DNA of 5,628 nt from Kiritimatiellales bacterium. Lineage in GTDB: Bacteria > Verrucomicrobiota > Kiritimatiellia > Kiritimatiellales > Pontiellaceae. Both the position numbers and the translations under genes were made by a program. Below the pieces are notes generated by a model. It was not told the DNA's origin, did no database searches, and was given only the letters and a program-made list of their open reading frames with translations. Below are positions 1-5,595 of this stretch, piece by piece (position 1 is the stretch's first letter; the number at the start of each line of letters is the position of its first letter). The stretch is taken from the NCBI GenBank assembly GCA_021734595.1, contig JAIPIO010000254.1:1-5628 (forward strand), given 5' to 3'.

Positions 1-6
1 GCCCAT
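1..6 (-). CDS. Possible start of the gene downstream of ribBA (window edge)
   Basis: On the minus strand the ribBA stop codon TAA is followed in an overlapping TAATG by an ATG at 6-4 and then GGC, after which the window ends. Such an overlap is typical of translationally coupled genes. In many genomes the gene after ribBA is ribH (lumazine synthase), which would use the RibBA product, but only two codons are visible, so identity and even existence of this gene are inference. Confidence 0.3.
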
Positions 7-1211
7 TAGATGATGTGTCCCATTTTATCCCGTTTGGTTGCAATGTAGCGTTCGTTGTGTTCCGAGGTCGGCAGCACCAGTGGAACCCGTTCTTCAATCT
101 CGATCCCGTATTTGTCCAGCCCCTCGATCTTGGCGGGGTTGTTGGTGATCATCTTGATTTTATCCATGCCAAGATCCTTGAGAATCTGGGCGCCGATCCC
201 GTAATCGCGCAGGTCGGCCTTGAATCCAAGATGCTCATTGGCTTCGACGGTATCCATTCCCTGCTCCTGCAGTTCATAGGCGTGGATTTTCTTGGCTAGG
301 CCAATACCGCGCCCCTCCTGTCGCATGTAGACCACCGCGCCGTAGCCATGGTCCTGAACCATCTGCATGGCGGCTTGCACCTGGGGTCCACAATCGCAGC
401 GCAGGGATCCGAAAACATCGCCGGTGAGGCATTCGCTGTGCACGCGCACCATCGGAATCTTGCCGGAGTCCGGCGATCCACAGACCAGCGCCAGATGATG
501 CTTGTCATCAACGATGGAGCTGTAGAGTTTCAACCTAAAGTTGCCATGCGGCGTAGGCATACTAATACCACGCTCCCGGTGAACCAGTTTTTCGTGGGTG
601 TAGCGGTATTTGACAATCTCGGATACTGCGGTGATTTTCAGGCCCTCCTTCTTCGCGAACACCAACAGTTCCGGCAGGCGGGCCATCGACCCGTCTTCGC
701 GCAGCATTTCGCAAATCACGCCGGCCGGCTTCAGCCCGGCTATGCGCGCCAGATCCACTGTGCCCTCCGTGTGGCCCGGGCGCTGCAGAACCCCGCCGCC
801 GACCGCCTTGAGCGGAAACATGTGGCCGGGTTTGATAAAGTCGCCCGCTTCGCTGTTTTCATCTACCAATGCAAGGGCCGTTTTGGCCCGGTCGGAAGCG
901 CTGATGCCGGTGGTGGTTCCATCGCGCACATCGACCGAATCCATAAACGCCGTGTGGTACTTGTCCGACGAGTGCGCCGGCACCATGTGGGCGAGCCCCA
1001 GATGCGTTAGCTGTTTTTCATCCATCGGCACACAGACCAACCCGCGGGCGTGGGTGATTAGGTAGTTGATGGCTTCCGGTGTAGCCTTTTCCGCCGCAAA
1101 GACCAAGTCGCCCTCGTTCTCGCGGTCCTCGTCATCGGTCATCACAATGATTTCGCCATTACGAAACGCCTCGATCACCTCTTCGATTGGATCAAATATC
1201 TGCTCTGTCAT
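6..1211 (-). CDS. ribBA: Bifunctional 3,4-dihydroxy-2-butanone 4-phosphate synthase / GTP cyclohydrolase II
   Basis: A cytosolic enzyme of 401 residues that makes both precursors of riboflavin: dihydroxybutanone phosphate from ribulose 5-phosphate, and the pyrimidine precursor from GTP. The N-terminal RibB domain (about 1-200) has the acidic motif DDEDRENEGD at 26-35 and RPGHTEG at 144-150, with G150 where alanine is more usual. The C-terminal RibA domain (about 205-401) keeps the three zinc cysteines C261, C272 and C274 and the RQEGRGIGL motif at 298-306. Both halves look complete and active, and the length is normal for the fused family. The ATG has a ribosome binding site AAAAGG (1218-1223) six bases upstream. 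Expression should be controlled by the FMN riboswitch directly upstream. The stop codon overlaps a possible next start in TAATG. Identification is secure from the motifs; activity of each half is inferred. Confidence 0.97.
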   Translation of the reverse strand: MTEQIFDPIEEVIEAFRNGEIIVMTDDEDRENEGDLVFAAEKATPEAINYLITHARGLVCVPMDEKQLTHLGLAHMVPAHSSDKYHTAFMDSVDVRDGTTTGISASDRAKTALALVDENSEAGDFIKPGHMFPLKAVGGGVLQRPGHTEGTVDLARIAGLKPAGVICEMLREDGSMARLPELLVFAKKEGLKITAVSEIVKYRYTHEKLVHRERGISMPTPHGNFRLKLYSSIVDDKHHLALVCGSPDSGKIPMVRVHSECLTGDVFGSLRCDCGPQVQAAMQMVQDHGYGAVVYMRQEGRGIGLAKKIHAYELQEQGMDTVEANEHLGFKADLRDYGIGAQILKDLGMDKIKMITNNPAKIEGLDKYGIEIEERVPLVLPTSEHNERYIATKRDKMGHII

Positions 1212-1232
1212 AATTTACCTTTTCCGGGCAAC

Positions 1233-1261
1233 AAAAAGCCCTGAAGATTAATCTTCAGGGC
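1233..1261 (-). terminator. Rho-independent terminator, expression platform of the FMN riboswitch
   Basis: On the minus strand, 1261-1238 is a perfect 24-nt palindrome: the arms GCCCTGAAGAT and ATCTTCAGGGC close on a central TA (in RNA probably a TTAA loop). It is followed at once by TTTTTGTT (1237-1230). It lies between the aptamer and the ribBA ribosome binding site, so it would stop transcription before ribBA. Its 3' arm repeats exactly the 11 bases at the 5' edge of the aptamer (1401-1391). Its 5' arm can therefore pair with that edge to form an antiterminator when FMN is absent. Confidence 0.88.
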
Positions 1262-1282
1262 GACAAAACCAGTTACAACCGT

Positions 1283-1401
1283 ATCTTCTCTCATCCAGAC
1301 TGTACTGTCGGTCGCAGAATTTCGCTGCATCTGTTTTTCCAATCATTGGAAAAACTCGCGGACTTTACCGCCGGTCGGGAATTTCACCCTGCCCTGAAGA
1401 T
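1283..1401 (-). ncRNA. FMN riboswitch (RFN element) controlling ribBA
   Basis: On the minus strand the segment follows the RFN consensus closely. P1 is ATCTTC (1401-1396) with GAAGAT (1288-1283). It is followed by AGGGCAGGGTGAAATTCCC (P2), GACCGGCGG...GTCCGCGAG (P3), a variable P4 hairpin, P5 (GCAGCGAAATTCTGC) and P6 with CCGACAGTACAGTCTGGATG. P5 differs from the common GGTGAAATTCC by paired changes (G-C to A-T at one position), so the stem is kept. P4 is a 9-bp perfect stem (1334-1342 with 1346-1354) with a three-base loop, built from a repeat also found elsewhere in the window. FMN binding should favour the downstream terminator and lower ribBA expression. The aptamer call is secure; the mode of switching is inferred from the terminator. 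Confidence 0.97.
1334..1354. repeat. TTCCAAnnnTTGGAA palindrome, copy 1 (riboswitch P4)
   Basis: This copy has perfect 9-bp arms, TTTTTCCAA and TTGGAAAAA, around TCA (TGA on the minus strand). It lies exactly in the variable P4 position of the FMN riboswitch and would form its hairpin in the transcript. It has the longest arms of the four copies. Confidence 0.85.
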
Positions 1402-1407
1402 CGAGCG

Positions 1408-1436
1408 AATATGCGGCATCCAGCTACGTGATTCAA
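1408..1436 (-). promoter_or_regulatory. ribBA: Candidate sigma-70-type promoter for the riboswitch-ribBA transcript
   Basis: The minus strand has TTGAAT (1436-1431) and CATATT (1413-1408), separated by 17 bases; each matches the -35 or -10 consensus at four of six positions. Transcription would begin near 1402-1400, exactly at the 5' edge of riboswitch stem P1, and give a leader of about 190 nt. The placement supports the call, but the boxes are only moderate matches. Confidence 0.5.
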
Positions 1437-1470
1437 GTGAAATGAGACAGGAATCATCCCCGCAAAACGA

Positions 1471-1487
1471 TTTCCAATGGTTGGAAA
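1471..1487. repeat. TTCCAAnnnTTGGAA palindrome, copy 2
   Basis: Arms TTTCCAA and TTGGAAA (7 bp) flank TGG. It lies in the 136-bp region between the riboswitch and the divergent membrane-protein gene, with its centre 21 bp from that of copy 3. Its right half and the left half of copy 3 form a further inverted repeat (TTGGAAAA, CT, TTTTCCAA at 1481-1498). Confidence 0.85.
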
Positions 1488-1492
1488 ACTTT

Positions 1493-1507
1493 TTCCAAGG
1501 ATTGGAA
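1493..1507. repeat. TTCCAAnnnTTGGAA palindrome, copy 3
   Basis: Arms TTCCAA and TTGGAA (6 bp) flank GGA, with two more T on the left. It ends 30 bp before the ATG at 1538 and forms a tandem with copy 2. It could be an operator for either divergent gene, or a member of a dispersed repeat family; the sequence alone does not decide. Confidence 0.85.
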
Positions 1508-1537
1508 CATGCGGCAGAACCATGCTAGAAAGGGTAC

Positions 1538-2251
1538 ATGCTGAAGCTGGTTAAATTTATTGTTGGAGTTGCGCTGCTGCCGCTGTGCTGGTCGGTTTCG
1601 GTGGCGGTCTACAATCTCTACCAGTCGACGGCGGATGTGGAGGTGGTGGCATCCGGACTGGAGGCGTGGTCGCTACCGGCAGGTTTCGGCATCTGGCTAC
1701 TGCTGTTTTTCCTGCTGCCGCGCCCGTTCCGCACCTATGTACTGGCGCACGAGCTGACCCATGCGCTGTGGGCAGTGCTGATGGGCGCGAAGGTCGGCCG
1801 AATCAAGGTCGGCAAAAACGGCGGCCACGTGGAGCTTTCCAAAAGCAACTTTATCATCACACTGGCACCCTATTTTTTCCCGCTGTACTGTTTTCTGGTG
1901 ATTGCGGGCTATTATGCGGCGGGACTGCGGTTTGATGTGGCGCCGTATAAAACATGGTGGCTGGGCGCGGTGGGCTTCACGTGGGGATTCCACATCACAT
2001 TCACTATTTATATGCTGATGGAGCGGCAGCCGGATGTGCAGGAGCATGGCCACCTCTTTTCCTATGTGGTGATCTACTTTATGAATGTGCTGCTGATGGG
2101 GATATGGATCGTGCTGATCGGTTTTCCAACCTTTGGAACTTTCGCGGAGCTGATGGCGGAACACGTCCGGGAAGCATACGCCTGTGCGTTTGAATGGTGC
2201 GTCACGGCCTGGAACTACTCAATGGCAAAGGTTGACGCGCGGTCAGGCTGA
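1538..2251 (+). CDS. Putative M50-type membrane metalloprotease (HExxH integral membrane protein)
   Basis: A protein of 237 residues that I do not recognise as a named gene. Hydrophobic stretches suggest membrane segments at about 5-27, 47-62, 105-130, 140-162 and 173-198. Residues 71-75 read HELTH, inside LAHELTHALWAVLMGAKVG at the end of the second segment, as in intramembrane zinc peptidases of the M50 type. LAPYFFPLYC (109-118) follows, and QPDVQEHGH (164-172) offers D166 as a possible third zinc ligand. There is no PDZ domain, so it is closer to small M50B-like proteins than to RseP. The substrate is unknown. The ATG has AAGGG three bases upstream, and an in-frame TAG at 1526-1528 closes the frame, so the start is well fixed. 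It is transcribed away from ribBA, and its TGA directly abuts the ptsI stop. One copy of the TTCCAA palindrome lies within it. The fold is inferred from motifs; protease activity is not shown. Confidence 0.75.
   Translation: MLKLVKFIVGVALLPLCWSVSVAVYNLYQSTADVEVVASGLEAWSLPAGFGIWLLLFFLLPRPFRTYVLAHELTHALWAVLMGAKVGRIKVGKNGGHVELSKSNFIITLAPYFFPLYCFLVIAGYYAAGLRFDVAPYKTWWLGAVGFTWGFHITFTIYMLMERQPDVQEHGHLFSYVVIYFMNVLLMGIWIVLIGFPTFGTFAELMAEHVREAYACAFEWCVTAWNYSMAKVDARSG
2124..2138. repeat. TTCCAAnnnTTGGAA palindrome, copy 4 (inside the membrane-protein gene)
   Basis: Arms TTCCAA and TTGGAA flank CCT, with TT before and C after as in copy 3. It encodes part of GFPTFGTF (195-202), at the end of the last predicted membrane segment. 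Being within a coding region, it could be chance or a tolerated insertion of the repeat. Confidence 0.7.
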
Positions 2252-4030
2252 CTACTGTCCGAACAGCTCCAGGGCTTCGGGCGCAATTCTTTCGATGAGT
2301 TCGCGACAACTCTTCGCCACATGTTCCGCCGACTGCGCGGAGAGCGCATTTTTCGCCAGTTCCACCGCATCGGCATAATGCAAATGGCGGATCACATCCT
2401 TGATCAGCGGTACCTGCGTGGGACTGAGACTGAGTTCATCCACCCCGAGACCGATCAGCAGCGGAACCAGTATGGGATTGGCCGCCATCTGGCCGCAGAC
2501 ACTGGTCCATAGCCCGTGCTTGTGGCTTACCTTAACAACATGGTCGATCAAGCGGACAATTGCCATGTGCGTCGGCTTGTAGAGATGCGCAACATTCTCG
2601 TTCCCGCGGTCCACCGCCATGGTATACTGGATCAGGTCGTTGGTTCCCAGGCTGAAGAAGGTGACGTGCGGCGCAATCAAGTCGGCAATCAGAGCCGCAG
2701 AGGGCACTTCGATCATGCTGCCGACTTCAATATTCTCGTTAAAATCAATCTTCTGTTCGCGAAGCTCCTGCTTGCACTCTTCCAGCAGGGCATTCGCCTC
2801 GACCACTTCCAGGACGCAGGAGATCATGGGATACATGACCCGAATGTTATCGTTCACGCTGGCACGCAGAATGGCGCGCAACTGCGTTCTAAAAAGCTTT
2901 GGATGGGCTAGGCAAAGCCGGATCGCGCGGCTTCCCAAAAATGGATTGGCTTCCGCCACAACCTCAAAATCAGCCGGAAGTTTATCCGCGCCCAAGTCCA
3001 GCGTCCGGATTACAACGGGCGCGGGATACTGGCTTTTGGCGGCTGCCATGTAGGCTTCGGTCTGTGCCTCTTCATCCGGCAGTTCATTATTCTGCAGGAA
3101 CAGAAATTCGGTCCTGAACAGGCCGATGCCTTTCGCCCCGCGATTGGCCACGCTGTCGAGTTCTTCCAGCAACTCAACATTGGCCGAAATCGGCATATAG
3201 TAACCGTCCAGGGTTTCGGAGGGTTTGTCCCGCTGTGCATCGAGCTCGCTGATAATCAGCTGCTGTTCTTCTGCCCGCTTGGCATAGTCGGTCAACCGCT
3301 CTTCGGTCGGATTGATGAAAACCAGCCCCTTGGAACCATCAATGAGGATAGTGTCGCCCTGCGATACGGACGAGGTGACATTATGAAGCCCCACCACTGC
3401 GGGGATTTCAAGCGCGCGCGCCATGATGGCGGTGTGGGAAGTGGCGCTGCCCAGGTCGCTTACACATCCCTTGACCAACTGACGGTTGATTCCAGCGGTA
3501 TCCGACGGAGCCAGATCATGCGCAGCGACAATGCATTCCCGGTCGATCTGGCTCATCTGGTTCAAGGACTCGCCGGCAAGGTTTGCCAGAATCCGGCGGG
3601 TAACATCGCGGATATCGGCGGCCCGTTCGCTCAGGTAGGAGTCCTGCATCTGAGCCAGCATATCGGCATATCGGCTGGCGACCGATGAGAGCACCGACTC
3701 CACATTAATCTGATCGAGTTTGATGCCGCGGATAACATCTTCGACAAAGGTACGGTCGTCCACCACCAGGACATGGGCATCGAATATGCTCGCGTGCTCA
3801 TCGCCCAGCATCTCAGCCACCTGCTTCTGAATCGCCCGGATCTGCTCGTGGGTGGCCATCAACGCGTCTTCGAAGCGGGTAATCTCAACAGGTATTTCTT
3901 CGGGGCCGATCTTGCGCTCAACCACAACCTGTGTTTGCGCGGCAATGAGTTGTACTTCAGCGACGGCAATTCCGGAGGACACCCCGATGCCCTGAAGAAC
4001 AATTTCATTCTGGATTGTTTTGCCGACCAA
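2252..4030 (-). CDS. ptsI: Phosphoenolpyruvate-protein phosphotransferase, PTS Enzyme I
   Basis: Enzyme I takes phosphate from phosphoenolpyruvate and passes it to HPr in the cytosol. The preferred start is a TTG at 4030, giving 592 residues, near the usual length. It has GAGGA (4039-4043) eight bases upstream and lies four bases after the ptsH stop. A TTG at 4072 would add 14 residues within ptsH, but its GGA lies too close. With the preferred numbering, GIGVSSGIA (14-22) opens the N-terminal domain and LGSATSHTAIMAR holds the phosphorylated H199. The PEP-binding domain has GIGLFRTEFLF (R306), NPFLGSRAIR, MIEVPSA (439-445) and GTNDLIQY (462-469), and the catalytic C512 is in CGQMAANP. The usual forms are GGRTSH and CGEMAGD, so several flanking positions differ although the catalytic residues remain. 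There is no GAF domain, so it is not the PtsP type. It is the last gene of the hpf-hprK-ptsH-ptsI string. Confidence 0.96.
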   Translation of the reverse strand: MVGKTIQNEIVLQGIGVSSGIAVAEVQLIAAQTQVVVERKIGPEEIPVEITRFEDALMATHEQIRAIQKQVAEMLGDEHASIFDAHVLVVDDRTFVEDVIRGIKLDQINVESVLSSVASRYADMLAQMQDSYLSERAADIRDVTRRILANLAGESLNQMSQIDRECIVAAHDLAPSDTAGINRQLVKGCVSDLGSATSHTAIMARALEIPAVVGLHNVTSSVSQGDTILIDGSKGLVFINPTEERLTDYAKRAEEQQLIISELDAQRDKPSETLDGYYMPISANVELLEELDSVANRGAKGIGLFRTEFLFLQNNELPDEEAQTEAYMAAAKSQYPAPVVIRTLDLGADKLPADFEVVAEANPFLGSRAIRLCLAHPKLFRTQLRAILRASVNDNIRVMYPMISCVLEVVEANALLEECKQELREQKIDFNENIEVGSMIEVPSAALIADLIAPHVTFFSLGTNDLIQYTMAVDRGNENVAHLYKPTHMAIVRLIDHVVKVSHKHGLWTSVCGQMAANPILVPLLIGLGVDELSLSPTQVPLIKDVIRHLHYADAVELAKNALSAQSAEHVAKSCRELIERIAPEALELFGQ

Positions 4031-4034
4031 TTGA

Positions 4035-4316
4035 TCAATCCTCGTAGAATTTACTGGCGAAGAGTTCCTCAATTTCCTTCATGGCCTCTGCCGCATCCGC
4101 TCCGGCGGCGGTCACCCCAAGCATACTGCCCTTATATCCTTCGAGCGTCATCAGTCCCATGATGCTTTTGCAGGACACCTGGTTTCCATCCTTTTCGATG
4201 ACAATGTCGGACTCAAATTTGCCAGCTGTCTGCACGAGCAGCGCCGCAGGTCGGGCGTGGATCCCGTATTCGTTCAAAACCTTGAATTTCTTCGATATGG
4301 TTTTTGCTTCAGCCAT
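4035..4316 (-). CDS. ptsH: Phosphocarrier protein HPr
   Basis: A small cytosolic carrier of 93 residues that receives phosphate from EI. NEYGIHARPAA (15-25) contains the EI-phosphorylated His20, and KSIMGLMTL (50-58) contains Ser51, the site equivalent to Ser46 that HPr kinase modifies in Firmicutes. Both sites are intact. This fits the hprK gene directly upstream and argues for a dual-control HPr rather than an NPr without a kinase. The ATG overlaps the end of hprK by eight bases (ATGGCTGA), so translation is probably coupled. There is a five-residue N-terminal extension compared with short HPr proteins. Phosphate acceptors such as EIIA are not in the window. Confidence 0.97.
   Translation of the reverse strand: MAEAKTISKKFKVLNEYGIHARPAALLVQTAGKFESDIVIEKDGNQVSCKSIMGLMTLEGYKGSMLGVTAAGADAAEAMKEIEELFASKFYED
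4039..4043 (-). promoter_or_regulatory. ptsI: Ribosome binding site deciding the ptsI start
   Basis: GAGGA lies within the last codons of ptsH, eight bases before the TTG at 4030. This supports the TTG at 4030 over the upstream TTG at 4072 and implies coupling of EI translation to HPr translation. Confidence 0.6.
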
Positions 4317-5247
4317 GCCGTATTCTGCCTTTGGTCAGCCGATTGATTACTCGTTCATCCAGTTCCTTGGCGGCATCGTGCCCCAGTTCCTTGAGCTTCT
4401 GGTTCAGCGCTGCCACTTCCACAATATTGGCCATATCACGACCGGAGCGGACCGGCAGGGTAATGCAGGGGACGAACACCCCCAGAACATTAACGGTGGC
4501 GGGTTCCACACCGGTGCGGTCTTCGCTACCGGAGGGCGGGTACAGGTCGATAACCATATCCAGTTCGGCTTCCCGACGAATAGCCGCCACACCGAACAGG
4601 CTGGGAACATGGATAATTCCCAGACCACGGATCTCCATGTGATACCGCGTAATTTCACTGGCAGTGCAGAGAATCTGTCCCCGGCTGTTTTTTCGGATTT
4701 CGGTTACATCGTCCGAGACCAGACAGTATCCTCGTTCGATTAGCGACAGGGCAGTTTCACTTTTTCCAATGCCGGGCGCACCACGCAGCAGAACCCCGAT
4801 TCCCATAATCTCCATCATGGTGCCCTGGATGCGCTCGTGCGGTGCGGTAAGTTCTTCGAGGAAAACCGTACAGTCGTTCACAAACCGCATGGTGATCATG
4901 GACGTACGCAGCACGGGGACTTTGAACTGTTCCGCCAGTTCCAGCATTTCCTTGGTCGGTTGACGGTTGCGGGTGATCACAATACCGGGGATCTGTTTTT
5001 CGAACAGCTCCGTCAGGCGCTTCCGCTTCTCCTTTTCGGAGAGGCTTTTCAGGTAGGTGAATTCGGCCAGCCCAAAAATCTGTAGGCGGCGCTGGGCAAA
5101 ATACTGGAAGAACCCGGTCAATGCCAGCCCCGGCCGGTTCATGGCCGTTTCCGGCAGTTTATTGCTTAAATACCGTTCCCCGGCAATAACCTGAAGAGAC
5201 AGGCGCTCGGCACCCTCTTCAAGCATTTGTTTCAGCGTTATAGCCAT
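4309..5247 (-). CDS. hprK: HPr kinase/phosphorylase
   Basis: A two-domain protein of 312 residues, full length for the family. The N-terminal domain is about 1-130. The C-terminal kinase domain has the P-loop GAPGIGKSE (156-164, K162, S163), SDD (178-180), the signature MEIRGLGIIHVPSLFG (204-219) and GRDMANIVEVAALN (269-282). It phosphorylates, and in the family also dephosphorylates, HPr on serine. Ser51 of the HPr encoded next is the likely substrate. Unusual points are Q141 where the family has a catalytic histidine (IQG instead of VHG), AP in place of DS in the P-loop, and H213 where IIDV is usual. The ATG has CAGGAGAAG (5252-5260) a few bases upstream. It lies 30 bases after hpf and overlaps ptsH. 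The family is secure; whether both activities remain is open. Confidence 0.95.
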   Translation of the reverse strand: MAITLKQMLEEGAERLSLQVIAGERYLSNKLPETAMNRPGLALTGFFQYFAQRRLQIFGLAEFTYLKSLSEKEKRKRLTELFEKQIPGIVITRNRQPTKEMLELAEQFKVPVLRTSMITMRFVNDCTVFLEELTAPHERIQGTMMEIMGIGVLLRGAPGIGKSETALSLIERGYCLVSDDVTEIRKNSRGQILCTASEITRYHMEIRGLGIIHVPSLFGVAAIRREAELDMVIDLYPPSGSEDRTGVEPATVNVLGVFVPCITLPVRSGRDMANIVEVAALNQKLKELGHDAAKELDERVINRLTKGRIRHG

Positions 5248-5277
5248 AATTCTTCTCCTGAAAAGCCCGGTCTTTCT

Positions 5278-5574
5278 CTATTTGTGATGATCCTGTACCT
5301 TGTCCCGCTGCTTGCGAAGCTGCCGTTCCGCATGGTCGACGGCCGCATCAATGGCCGCATACAGGTTTTCGGATTCCTCCTTAGCGGCGATTCGGATGTG
5401 ATTCGTCGCCTGCACAACAATTTCAGCGACATGCACTCGCTTAACCGATTCCAGGATAACATGTACGCTTTCTATGCGTGTAAACCCCCCAAGACACCGT
5501 TCAAGCTTGTCATTGACATGGGCTTTCACGTTATTGGTCAGGTGTTCATGTCTGCCTGTTATGTTTATCTGCAT
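5278..5574 (-). CDS. hpf: Ribosome hibernation promoting factor, short form (S30AE family)
   Basis: A protein of 98 residues that binds the 30S decoding region and idles ribosomes in slow growth. MQINITGRHEHLTNNVKAHVNDKLERC is the characteristic first strand and helix in substance (residues 1-27), and YAAIDAAVDHAERQLRKQRDK (72-92) is the conserved second helix. There is no C-terminal dimerisation domain, so it is the short HPF/YfiA type, not the long form. The start at 5574 is preferred because AAAGGAG (5580-5586) lies five bases upstream. An ATG at 5589 has no ribosome binding site and would add MKGAA. It comes 21 bases after a likely lptB end and 30 bases before hprK, so it probably belongs to that operon. 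Confidence 0.93.
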   Translation of the reverse strand: MQINITGRHEHLTNNVKAHVNDKLERCLGGFTRIESVHVILESVKRVHVAEIVVQATNHIRIAAKEESENLYAAIDAAVDHAERQLRKQRDKVQDHHK

Positions 5575-5579
5575 GGCTG

Positions 5580-5586
5580 CTCCTTT
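5580..5586 (-). promoter_or_regulatory. hpf: Strong ribosome binding site deciding the hpf start
   Basis: AAAGGAG, five bases before the ATG at 5574, is a near-ideal Shine-Dalgarno site. The in-frame ATG at 5589 would place this site inside the gene, which argues against that longer start. Confidence 0.8.
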
Positions 5587-5595
5587 CATCGTTGT

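Noticed and set aside
348..1010. Open frame of 220 codons on the plus strand opposite ribBA
   Set aside because: It lies wholly antisense to a secure gene, its product resembles no family I know, and it is explained by the codon use of ribBA.
1502..1526. TTGGAA and CATGCT as a promoter for the membrane-protein gene
   Set aside because: The spacing is only 13 bases and the -10 match is poor; the TTGGAA is better explained as part of the palindrome. No promoter is assigned.
1346..1528. Short open frame of 60 codons across the riboswitch on the plus strand
   Set aside because: It starts inside the P4 palindrome (TTG) and reads the antisense of a conserved RNA; the composition is not protein-like.
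4031..4072. TTG start at 4072 for ptsI
   Set aside because: The purine-rich stretch is only about two bases from this TTG, whereas the TTG at 4030 has GAGGA at eight bases and gives the normal length. It remains a less likely alternative.
4081..4743. Open frame of 220 codons on the plus strand opposite ptsH and hprK
   Set aside because: It crosses two well-supported genes in antisense, with no recognisable domain or convincing ribosome binding site.
5248..5277. Weak hairpin AAAG...CTTT between hpf and hprK
   Set aside because: The stem is only four base pairs with a mismatch and no T-run, so it is not supported as a terminator or attenuator.
5575..5589. ATG at 5589 as the hpf start
   Set aside because: No ribosome binding site precedes it, and the strong AAAGGAG would fall inside the gene; the family normally begins at MQINITG.
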